This document shows, in pieces, positions 1 to 6,229 of a stretch of DNA of 8,782 nucleotides. How positions within the stretch are numbered: the stretch's first letter is position 1; the number at the start of each line of letters is the position of its first letter. This DNA comes from Candidatus Bathyarchaeota archaeon (lineage in GTDB: Archaea > Thermoproteota > Bathyarchaeia > Bathyarchaeales > Bathyarchaeaceae). Made by a program: the position numbers and the translations under genes. The notes below the pieces were generated by a model, which was given only the letters and a program-made list of their open reading frames with translations, made no database searches and was not told where the DNA came from. Location: positions 1 through 8,782 of the forward strand of contig JAGLRI010000044.1 in the NCBI GenBank assembly GCA_023136395.1, read 5' to 3'.

Positions 1-1148
1 GTTAAGAGAATCTTGAAAAGACTACTTTTTTTAGTAAATGCCGACATGAGTTTAGCTTGGAAATCCATGTCCCCCTTCATTGAAAACTCGGTTTGGAGGT
101 TTTTCTCAATAATGATCTTGAAAATTTTATCAGTTGTCTCATCTGATAATCGATTCGCAATATTTCGCGCTAAAAGCATTAACTTAAACTCTCTCCCTAA
201 CTTTCTTTTCCACAACGTTTCATATTCTCTCAAGAAATTGCGGGTAGTAGTTCGTCGTTTTACCGCTTCCGCTACTATCTTCCCAGAAATCAATGCGCAA
301 ATACCACCTAAGATAACTCCCCCTCCAGTCGTTGGTTTCACCTGACCAGCAGCATCTCCCACCACAACAAAGTTGTCGAGAAACGTCCTTGGAATTGGTC
401 CGCAAGTAACTATGCGACCTGCTCGAACTAAAATACGAGTGGGTTTAATGAAGCGGTTTTTAATAAAACTTTGAAGGTTTTTAAGGGGATTGCTGGTACT
501 GCAAGCTAAACCTACCCTCGCAGAATTACTATTTAAAGGAATAACCCAGGCAAAGAAGTGAGGAGCTATTTTTTTACTTACATAAATTTCGGCGTATGCT
601 GAATTCACATCTATGTCAGTTAACTCAAATTGTATGGCAGGTAAAATGTACTCAGGTTTTAGAGCTTTTAATTCTATTTCTTTTACAAAGTGAGAAGCTA
701 TACCCTCTGCATCCACAACAACACGGGCATTTATTTGCCCCCAAGGACCACTGACCATAATTTGCTTATTTCTTCTCTTAATTTTTTGAACATTAGACTG
801 CAATTTAATGTCAACTCCAGCACAAGTTGCTTGCTTTGCTAAAAATTTATCAAACTTGCTTCTATCCACAACGCAAGCTACGGCCTCTTCTCTTTCCACC
901 GTAAATGATAAACCAGAAGGAGAATGAAAACGTGCACCATTTAGCTTGTTCTGTACAAAATCTGCGTTTAAAGGTACTCCTATCTCCATTAATCCATTTA
1001 GGCTCAACAAACCTGCACAATGGCAAGGCACCCCTATCTCCTTATGTTCCTCAAGAACTATTACGTCCACTCCTCTTTCCGCAATTTCTCGCGCAGCGAT
1101 AAGACCAGCTGGACCCGCGCCTATCACTACTACATCTGTATTCAGCAT
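1..1148 (-). CDS. Geranylgeranyl reductase family FAD-dependent oxidoreductase (3' end beyond left edge)
   Basis: The minus strand is open from an ATG at 1148 to the left edge, giving 382 codons and no stop. The family usually runs to roughly 390-410 residues, so only a short C-terminal tail should be missing. Near the N-terminus is the FAD dinucleotide-binding motif GAGPAG (10-15), with an acidic strand end (VLEEH, 31-35). The substrate-side motif VPCHCAGL (40-47) carries two cysteines. The second flavin motif VVVGDAAG (261-268) is followed by KPTTGGG (271-277). This arrangement is characteristic of archaeal geranylgeranyl reductases, which saturate the isoprenoid chains of archaeal membrane lipids. 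Archaea often hold several paralogues, so the exact substrate (digeranylgeranyl lipid, quinone side chain or other prenyl group) cannot be told. It lies 137 bp downstream of the sulfur operon on the same strand and probably has its own promoter. No convincing SD precedes the ATG. Confidence 0.85.
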   Translation of the reverse strand, partial: MLNTDVVVIGAGPAGLIAAREIAERGVDVIVLEEHKEIGVPCHCAGLLSLNGLMEIGVPLNADFVQNKLNGARFHSPSGLSFTVEREEAVACVVDRSKFDKFLAKQATCAGVDIKLQSNVQKIKRRNKQIMVSGPWGQINARVVVDAEGIASHFVKEIELKALKPEYILPAIQFELTDIDVNSAYAEIYVSKKIAPHFFAWVIPLNSNSARVGLACSTSNPLKNLQSFIKNRFIKPTRILVRAGRIVTCGPIPRTFLDNFVVVGDAAGQVKPTTGGGVILGGICALISGKIVAEAVKRRTTTRNFLREYETLWKRKLGREFKLMLLARNIANRLSDETTDKIFKIIIEKNLQTEFSMKGDMDFQAKLMSAFTKKSSLFKILL

Positions 1149-1184
1149 AATGTATCAAATACTGCCAGGAATGTTAGATCAACA

Positions 1185-1197
1185 CTTAAATTTATTT
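1185..1197 (-). promoter_or_regulatory. Possible TATA-like element for the geranylgeranyl reductase gene
   Basis: Read on the minus strand, the 137-bp gap holds the A/T run AAATAAATTTAAG. It ends about 36 nt before the ATG at 1148. An archaeal TATA box there would place the transcript start roughly 10-15 nt before the ATG. The assignment rests on position and composition only; the gap has no other clear signal. Confidence 0.25.
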
Positions 1198-1285
1198 ATG
1201 ATATATGGCCTGCGATGATTAAAACGAGGCATACATGCAGGGAGTAGATTTTCTTAATTGTGTGATGGTAACTCCAATTTATAAT

Positions 1286-2023
1286 TTAACTTACTAACTT
1301 TATTGTTTGAGGAATTTGACCCGCTTTTCCAACCATGTCCCGGAAGATAATGAACACGCCTTTTACTCCCTTTACGGACAAAGCTTTATTGATACCATGA
1401 CCAATTGCTTCACTGGTTTTTTCACCTTTAATTAGATTTCCAGCAGCAGTGGCTACGGCATCAGCTAACCCAGCATTCAAAGCGAAAACAGTAACTGCTT
1501 CTGCCTCACCAAAACTTAATGCGTGGCTGAACAAGCCTGAGCTTGTGGCAACACCCATAGGGAAGCTCTTTAATCTAAAGCCAAAATGTTTTGAAAGTGG
1601 AGAATCACCCGCTAGAAGAGCGATGTCTATTGGTCTGTTTGATTTAGCGAAGGCTTCTCCCCCATTTTCAACAACAGCTACTTTAGCTCCCTTTAAAAGC
1701 ATATCATGGACTGCGAGGTCAGCTAACACTCCTGCAACAGCTGCCATTGGTCCTACGTTTGCTTTCTTAGCAGCTTCAGCCATCAACTTAGCTATTATTG
1801 GGCCGTTAGTCACATGGACTGGCTGGAGTGAATAAAGAAATTGGGGATTATCTTTAATGTACATCTCAAGTTGTTTCCTGTGATATTTTATTGAGGATAT
1901 GGCACTCTCTATGGCAACTTCAATATCGGTTATTATTGTACACTTTGTCTCTTTATACTGAAAAACTCGTTTAAATTTCTCATTAACCATGAGAGACCAA
2001 CTCGTTTCCTCTGTATCAGCCAA
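1286..2023 (-). CDS. UPF0280 / COG2122 family protein (ApbE-like superfamily), probable sulfide-assimilation factor
   Basis: This 245-residue protein matches UPF0280 (COG2122) in length and motifs: NVGPMAAVAG (89-98), ENGGE (119-123), GVATSSG (157-163) and DAVATAAGN (188-196). The family is classed with the ApbE-like fold. Its biochemical activity is not established, but the Methanosarcina acetivorans member MA1715 has been reported to help sulfide assimilation. It is the last gene of a three-gene operon; its TTG start overlaps the 3' end of the ferredoxin gene by 8 nt, which suggests translational coupling. The start is uncertain: the TTG at 2023 has no SD, and an ATG at 1990 (residue 12) would give a 234-residue protein beginning MVNEKFKR, which resembles the usual family N-terminus about as well. 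No membrane segment or signal peptide is visible. Family assignment is firm; function is inferred from family and context. Confidence 0.88.
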   Translation of the reverse strand: MADTEETSWSLMVNEKFKRVFQYKETKCTIITDIEVAIESAISSIKYHRKQLEMYIKDNPQFLYSLQPVHVTNGPIIAKLMAEAAKKANVGPMAAVAGVLADLAVHDMLLKGAKVAVVENGGEAFAKSNRPIDIALLAGDSPLSKHFGFRLKSFPMGVATSSGLFSHALSFGEAEAVTVFALNAGLADAVATAAGNLIKGEKTSEAIGHGINKALSVKGVKGVFIIFRDMVGKAGQIPQTIKLVS

Positions 2024-2408
2024 TCAGTTTTATCGCTCTAGCTGGACACGCATCAACACATAAACCACATGTGTTACCAATACATTTTGCCTCGTTGAAG
2101 AAAATTGATAGATCATCTTTGAATGTAATAGCTACCACTGGACAAAGAGCAATGCATGCACCACAGTCAAAACATCTTTCTTTGTCCACCTCAACCATTT
2201 TACGAACAACAACATCCACACCCTTCTTGCGAAAGGCGTCAATGACCTTTTCAGCTTGGGCTAAAGCTATCTCTGCAAGGATCTCTCCTCCTTGTTGATC
2301 GATGCGGGCGCTCAGAATATTTACAGGAGTTTTCTGTTCTAGAATCACCTGAGATGTTATTGGTTGATCAACGATTTTTTCCGAAAATTTTAGCAGAATT
2401 CTAACCAA
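2016..2408 (-). CDS. NIL-domain 2[4Fe-4S] ferredoxin, partner of the homocysteine-biosynthesis protein
   Basis: I place the start at TTG 2408: a strong SD (GGGAGGT) lies 6 nt upstream and the resulting 130-residue protein begins directly with a NIL domain. An in-frame ATG at 2438 has no properly spaced SD and would overlap the upstream gene by 26 nt. The NIL domain (about 1-75) is a small ligand-binding fold also found in methionine ABC transporter ATPases. Two Fe-S motifs follow: C79, C82, C85, C89-P with normal spacing, and C109, C114, C117, C121-P with four rather than two residues between the first two cysteines. Proteins of this type (MA1822 in Methanosarcina) work with the DUF39 protein in making homocysteine from aspartate semialdehyde and sulfide, probably supplying electrons. 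The TTG is 4 nt past the DUF39 stop codon, and the 3' end overlaps the next gene, so all three are surely co-translated. Confidence 0.88.
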   Translation of the reverse strand: MVRILLKFSEKIVDQPITSQVILEQKTPVNILSARIDQQGGEILAEIALAQAEKVIDAFRKKGVDVVVRKMVEVDKERCFDCGACIALCPVVAITFKDDLSIFFNEAKCIGNTCGLCVDACPARAIKLIG

Positions 2409-2412
2409 GACT

Positions 2413-3936
2413 TTACCTCCCAAAGAGTTTTGAGACATCCTCGGATGTGATGATTCCAAGAACTTTCCTGTCATGATCAATTACCGGTAGAGCAGAAATA
2501 TGATGTTGTGCCATTTTCCTTGCAACTTCATCTATTGGTTTGTCAGGAGTTGTAGTTACTACTTTTCTAATTATTATGTCCTTCAGCTTTGGTTTTCCAT
2601 TCGCTACCGCTCGGGTGATGTCCCACGAGGTTACAATACCCATTAGTTTTCCTTGATCATCAACCACAACTATGTGGTTTACTGAACGTTCAATAATTCG
2701 TTGAGCAACTGCACTTATCTCTTCGTTTTCCGTACATGTTGCAGCGGTGTGGACGAGACTGTTAACGAAGGTTATTTCCTTGGTTTGCTTCATGGGCTTG
2801 AACGTCGTGTCGGTAGGAAGGCGTTCAACAGGAGCAGTCAAATAGAAAGCTGTATCTTCGATTAAAGTTTTAAGCTTCTCTGCAATCACCCTCGCTTTCT
2901 TTAGGCTAGAGAGAGGACTTACCCTAACCGTTTTGTCATGGATTGTTATCCTTCCAGATTTTAATTCCTTGTAGTTTACCCTTTCAATTTTTGGGCGGTC
3001 TCTTCGTGGGATACCGTAGTCAACTATATCGGTAAAAATTTCTTCATCACGTATGGCAACCTTCTTAGCTACTCCCGCGTTCAATATTGGTATTGGTATG
3101 CCGATGCCCAGATATAGAGTTGTACCATATTTAGTGTAAGCTGCTCCCCGGATAAAATCGGGGCTCATTTTTTTACAGTCTCCTTGAACCATTAGAGTAC
3201 CGAACCGATTTTCGGGGTTATGTTGTGTGCCTTCTCCAATCACATAACCTTGGGAACCGCCTAAGAAGATACGTGTTCCAACACCTATTGTTTCATAGTC
3301 TGGATCGTTCATTAAGGGGTTTAACGCGCCAGATCCTGAGAAGGTTGCGTTTCCGAAGCGAGGAAGAAGCTTGCCCATATAGGTGTAGATGGTCTCTGAG
3401 CGACTATTAGTCGCACAAACGTAACGTTGATAACAGTTACGGAAGTTTAACAAGTGGAACTGGTTTAAATCGTTCTTCGTTATTGTTGTTTCAAGCCGTG
3501 TTCTTGGGTAGCAGTCTGTTCCATATGCAGTTGCTCTTAGCTCAACCTCTTTTCCTTGGATCAATTCTTCTATTATATGGCCTCCCCCGTATTCAAAGGG
3601 TCTTAGTTCAGACATATTTGTTGCGCCTATGTACAAATCTACAGCCGCACCTGGGTGACACACTTCAACATCATTTATCCAAGCCTTTTGGATTTTTATT
3701 GGTGGATCCGCGTGTCCAAGATTGATAATTGCCCCCGAGGAGCACATCGCCCCAAATGTTCCAGTTGTAACGACATCAACCTCCTTGAATGCAACCTCTA
3801 TTCCGCTACTTTCCACCAGCTTCTTCATTTCTTCAACAGTTAAAACCTGAACGTCTCTTTTTTTTATTTTTTCATTAATCTCGGTTATAGACCGCTTATT
3901 CTTTTGTTGAAAAGCTTTTTCTGTTAGTTTGGACAC
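2413..3936 (-). CDS. DUF39 / COG1900 homocysteine biosynthesis protein with C-terminal CBS domain pair
   Basis: This 507-residue protein has a DUF39 (HcyBio) catalytic region at about 17-375 and two CBS domains at about 395-446 and 457-507. It has the architecture of MA1821 of Methanosarcina and MJ0100 of Methanocaldococcus. The family makes homocysteine from aspartate semialdehyde using sulfide, with persulfide chemistry on cysteines. C65 (in GAMCSSG) and C142 (in GTDCYPR) are 77 residues apart, the same distance as the two cysteines I recall being singled out in MA1821 (54 and 131). Other cysteines are C93, C168, C174, C254 and C401. The CBS pair of MJ0100 binds SAM and methylthioadenosine, so feedback by the end product of the methionine pathway is likely here. 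GTG 3936 is the first possible start after an in-frame stop at 3958-3960. The SD-like AGGAGGTG oddly sits on top of it. First gene of the operon. Confidence 0.92.
   Translation of the reverse strand: MSKLTEKAFQQKNKRSITEINEKIKKRDVQVLTVEEMKKLVESSGIEVAFKEVDVVTTGTFGAMCSSGAIINLGHADPPIKIQKAWINDVEVCHPGAAVDLYIGATNMSELRPFEYGGGHIIEELIQGKEVELRATAYGTDCYPRTRLETTITKNDLNQFHLLNFRNCYQRYVCATNSRSETIYTYMGKLLPRFGNATFSGSGALNPLMNDPDYETIGVGTRIFLGGSQGYVIGEGTQHNPENRFGTLMVQGDCKKMSPDFIRGAAYTKYGTTLYLGIGIPIPILNAGVAKKVAIRDEEIFTDIVDYGIPRRDRPKIERVNYKELKSGRITIHDKTVRVSPLSSLKKARVIAEKLKTLIEDTAFYLTAPVERLPTDTTFKPMKQTKEITFVNSLVHTAATCTENEEISAVAQRIIERSVNHIVVVDDQGKLMGIVTSWDITRAVANGKPKLKDIIIRKVVTTTPDKPIDEVARKMAQHHISALPVIDHDRKVLGIITSEDVSKLFGR
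2415..2421 (-). promoter_or_regulatory. Strong ribosome binding site that fixes the TTG start of the ferredoxin gene
   Basis: The minus strand reads GGGAGGT, 6 nt before the TTG at 2408. The site lies inside the last codons of the upstream DUF39 gene and overlaps the first base of its TAA stop (2415-2413). This points to termination-reinitiation coupling between the two genes and argues against the longer ATG (2438) reading. Confidence 0.75.
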
Positions 3937-3967
3937 CTCCTGAACATATTGGTCTTTTTAGCAAAAT

Positions 3968-3976
3968 TCTTATATT
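3968..3976 (-). promoter_or_regulatory. Probable TATA element of the homocysteine operon
   Basis: The minus strand reads AATATAAG within a run of A and T, centred about 36 nt before the GTG at 3936. A transcript starting about 25 nt downstream would have a leader of roughly 10 nt. The element overlaps one of the ATTAATATT repeats, so a protein bound there would block the promoter. Confidence 0.4.
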
Positions 3977-3999
3977 AATATTTTTTTGTAATTAATATT
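3974..3999. repeat. Pair of 9-bp direct repeats, candidate operator
   Basis: ATTAATATT occurs at 3974-3982 and again at 3991-3999, a 17-bp period. The first copy is embedded in the perfect 10-bp palindrome ATATTAATAT (3972-3981). Both lie between the two divergent genes, next to the operon's TATA-like element. The region is almost pure A/T, so chance is a real alternative. Confidence 0.35.
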
Positions 4000-4012
4000 C
4001 CAAAAAGAATAT
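3995..4012. promoter_or_regulatory. Inverted repeat overlapping the regulator promoter, candidate operator
   Basis: The perfect 6-bp arms ATATTC (3995-4000) and GAATAT (4007-4012) are separated by CAAAAA. The right arm overlaps the likely TATA box of the HTH-CBS gene, a position suited to autoregulation. Evidence is limited to symmetry and position. Confidence 0.3.
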
Positions 4013-4016
4013 ATTA
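4008..4016 (+). promoter_or_regulatory. TATA box of the HTH-CBS regulator gene (leaderless transcript likely)
   Basis: AATATATTA is centred about 26 nt before the GTG at 4038, and no SD precedes that GTG. This spacing is what a leaderless archaeal transcript starting at or next to the initiation codon would show. Confidence 0.5.
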
Positions 4017-4037
4017 TCATGTAAGTAAATTATAATT

Positions 4038-4595
4038 GTGCTACCATCTCTTGAAGAAATTTCTAGAAAGAGAAGAATATTGGGTTTAACACAAAAAGAG
4101 TTAGCTAGGTTAGCTGGTGTAAGTCAATCCCTAATTGCTAAATTAGAATCTGGAAAAATTGATTCATCGTATACAAAGGTTAAAGCCATATTTGACGCGT
4201 TGGAACAACTAGAGATAAAGAGGGAGATTCAAGTTAAGGAAGTACTTCACAATAATGTTATTGGCGTTCATAAAAATGCTTTCGTCACAGAGGCTGTACA
4301 GTTGATGAAGAATCATGGCTATTCTCAGCTTCCCGTTTTTGAGGGAGAACGCGTTGTTGGAAGCGTCTCCGAAAAAACCATTTTGAACCAAATTTTAAAT
4401 GGTAAAGATTTAGCTCAAATATCCATGCTAACTACCAGCGAAATTATGGAAGAAGTTTTCCCACAAGTAGGAGAAGATACCCCGTTATCACTCATTTCGA
4501 GTGTCCTGCAGCTTTATCCCGCTGTTTTAGTGTCAAAGAAAGGAAAAGTTATTGGGATTGTAACGAAAGCTGATTTACTAAAGATGCTTCCATAA
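4038..4595 (+). CDS. XRE-type helix-turn-helix transcriptional regulator with two CBS domains
   Basis: The 185-residue protein has an N-terminal XRE/Cro-type HTH (about 5-58; recognition region around LTQKELARLAGVSQSLIAKL, 17-36). Two CBS domains follow, at about 66-120 and 132-185. The N-terminal sequence MLPSLEEI after a GTG start is typical of this archaeal family, so the start is secure although no SD is present. CBS pairs usually bind adenosine-containing ligands such as AMP, ATP, SAM or MTA, so this looks like a ligand-responsive DNA-binding protein. The gene is divergent from the homocysteine operon and separated from it by only 101 bp with repeats. I infer that it regulates that operon and itself; the sequence does not show whether as repressor or activator. 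The radical SAM gene lies 88 bp downstream and may or may not share the transcript. Confidence 0.88.
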   Translation: MLPSLEEISRKRRILGLTQKELARLAGVSQSLIAKLESGKIDSSYTKVKAIFDALEQLEIKREIQVKEVLHNNVIGVHKNAFVTEAVQLMKNHGYSQLPVFEGERVVGSVSEKTILNQILNGKDLAQISMLTTSEIMEEVFPQVGEDTPLSLISSVLQLYPAVLVSKKGKVIGIVTKADLLKMLP

Positions 4596-4675
4596 CGCAT
4601 AAAGATGATTGAATATTTCATTATTTTAGGAAGAAATTTTAGAAAAAGTCTTTAGTTTTTAAAAACGAGGCTGAT

Positions 4676-4679
4676 GGAG
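4676..4679 (+). promoter_or_regulatory. Ribosome binding site of the radical SAM gene
   Basis: GGAG lies 4 nt before the ATG at 4684, a short but workable spacing. The 12-bp A/T palindrome at 4655-4666 just upstream could instead serve as a TATA element for this gene, so it may have its own promoter. Confidence 0.4.
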
Positions 4680-4683
4680 TAAG

Positions 4684-6117
4684 ATGAAATTTTCATTCAT
4701 AAATCCTAGTCCTCCTCTATCAAGTATGGCTGAGATGTGCATAACCGCATGGCCTCCATTAGGTATTCTGTATTGTGCAGCGGTCTTAATGGAGGAGGGG
4801 GTTGAAGTATCCGTACTTGATCAGGCAGTTAAGGGTTTTTCCTTAAAACAAACTTTAGATTGGGTGAAAAAAGAAGATCCTGATATTTTTGGTTTTTCAG
4901 TTTTAAATAGTGTAGCAGGAGAGGCACCAAAAATTGCGGAACAGGTAAAAGTGGAAAACCCAAACATAATAATTGTTATGGAGAACTATCATGCGTCCCT
5001 TAATGCAGAGAGAATTCTCACAAAATATTCCTCAGTGGATGTGATAGTTCGAGGGGAAGGGGAATATGCTTGCCTAGAACTTACCAAATGTTTAGAGAAA
5101 GGAGCGACCATAAATAAAGTTAAAGGAATAACCTTTAGGAATAAGGGTAAGATCGTTTCCACTCCAGATAGACCATTGATTAGAGATGTGAATTCGCTTC
5201 CTTTTCCTAATCGTGACTTAATAGATGCGCAATATACCTCCACGATTTATGGAGTAAAGGTTGCAACTAAAAAATTTACAACTCTCCTCTCGTTCCGTGG
5301 TTGCCCTTTTAAATGCATCTTTTGTGGATGCACAAAATTCTTTCAAGGAACATGGAGACCAAGATCAGTTGAAAACGTTATTAAAGAATTGGAATTACTT
5401 CAAAGTAAAGGCTATGAACAGTTCCTCTTTGTAGATGATAATTTCACCCTAAATGCTAAAAGAGTGATAAGGCTTAGTCAAAAAATCAGAAAAGAAAGGA
5501 TGAACATAGAATGGTTCTGCGACTCAAGAGTAGACGGCTGCAGGTATGACGTGTTTAGGGAAATGGTGAAGGCTGGCTGCAAGACCGTTTACTTTGGTAT
5601 AGAAAGTGCTAATCAGAGGATTTTAGATTATTATAATAAGGGAATAACTCCCGATCAATCGAGGAGAGCTATTCGTACAACTAGAAAGGCGGGGGTAGAC
5701 ATTATTGTTGGTTCATTCATACTTGGAGCTCCGGATGAAAACAAACACGAGGTGCAAAAAACCCTTCAATTTGCACACGAATTAGACATCGACGTGCCTT
5801 CCTTAAATATCCTGGGAACATTCACAGGAACAAAAATCTGGGATGACCTTGTGACCAAAGGATTTATTGACGAGGAAAAAAGTTGGGAAACAACTCTGCT
5901 AGTTCCTGAAGTTTCACCACATACTGTTCCTCTTGATGTAATCCGCTCGATGATTTATGAATATTTCCGAGCATTCTATCTTCGCCCTAAAAAGGTTCTA
6001 ACGGAAATATTAAGGACATTAAAAAGCTCATTAAGGATCGTGGCGGTTCTTAATAATATACCCAAATTCAACAATCTTATAAATACCTTAAAGCAAGGAG
6101 TTGGGTACGATAAATAA
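4684..6117 (+). CDS. Radical SAM protein with degenerate B12-binding-like N-terminal domain
   Basis: The 477-residue protein has the class B architecture. A Rossmann-like cobalamin-binding-type domain spans about 1-150 (PPLGILY at 24-30, VRGEGE at 122-127). A radical SAM barrel follows at about 195-405, then a basic C-terminal tail. The [4Fe-4S] motif is C207-x3-C211-x2-C214, with an extra C216. FVDDNFT (249-255) and GIES (305-308) are typical of the barrel. The first domain lacks the usual cobalamin ligand motif DxHxxG: the position reads D46-Q-A-x-x-G51, without histidine. The usual GGxH segment reads ENYH (100-103). It may bind cobalamin base-off without a protein ligand, or not at all. 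Relatives act in lipid, cofactor, tRNA or natural-product methylation and C-C bond formation; the substrate cannot be predicted. An SD (GGAG) precedes the ATG. No link to the sulfur genes is evident beyond SAM use. Confidence 0.88.
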   Translation: MKFSFINPSPPLSSMAEMCITAWPPLGILYCAAVLMEEGVEVSVLDQAVKGFSLKQTLDWVKKEDPDIFGFSVLNSVAGEAPKIAEQVKVENPNIIIVMENYHASLNAERILTKYSSVDVIVRGEGEYACLELTKCLEKGATINKVKGITFRNKGKIVSTPDRPLIRDVNSLPFPNRDLIDAQYTSTIYGVKVATKKFTTLLSFRGCPFKCIFCGCTKFFQGTWRPRSVENVIKELELLQSKGYEQFLFVDDNFTLNAKRVIRLSQKIRKERMNIEWFCDSRVDGCRYDVFREMVKAGCKTVYFGIESANQRILDYYNKGITPDQSRRAIRTTRKAGVDIIVGSFILGAPDENKHEVQKTLQFAHELDIDVPSLNILGTFTGTKIWDDLVTKGFIDEEKSWETTLLVPEVSPHTVPLDVIRSMIYEYFRAFYLRPKKVLTEILRTLKSSLRIVAVLNNIPKFNNLINTLKQGVGYDK

Positions 6118-6229
6118 AGAGACTGCTTTCTACCTTCATTGCATATAGTTGATTTAGACTTGGAACACCCTAATTATCATGGATAAGTTATTAGAACCTG
6201 AACTTTTCGACAAAACTTTATTTGACATT
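6118..6229. other. Convergent intergenic spacer
   Basis: This 112-bp spacer separates the 3' ends of the radical SAM gene (+) and csl4 (-). It has short T-runs on the plus strand near 6214-6231 that could serve as an archaeal U-tract terminator. I see no strong hairpin and no RNA gene. Confidence 0.4.

Noticed and set aside
905..1247. Overlapping plus-strand open frames opposite the geranylgeranyl reductase N-terminus
   Set aside because: They are antisense to a gene with clear FAD-binding motifs and show no recognisable protein features.
1449..1835. 128-codon plus-strand open frame, alanine-rich
   Set aside because: It is antisense to UPF0280; the alanine and serine bias mirrors the glycine- and alanine-rich codons of the real gene.
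2409..2480. Longer ferredoxin reading with ATG at 2480 or 2438
   Set aside because: The extra residues overlap the DUF39 CBS coding region, have no properly spaced SD, and the TTG at 2408 has a strong one.
2413..2760. IMP dehydrogenase or a stand-alone CBS protein
   Set aside because: The CBS pair is continuous with the DUF39 region in a single 507-codon frame.
3961..4037. Riboswitch or leader RNA (such as a SAM riboswitch) before the homocysteine operon
   Set aside because: The leader is predicted to be about 10 nt and the region is A/T-only sequence without paired G/C helices.
4655..4666. GTTTTTAAAAAC palindrome as a hairpin terminator for the regulator gene
   Set aside because: It has no loop and only A-T pairs apart from the ends, so a stable hairpin is unlikely; a promoter element is as plausible.
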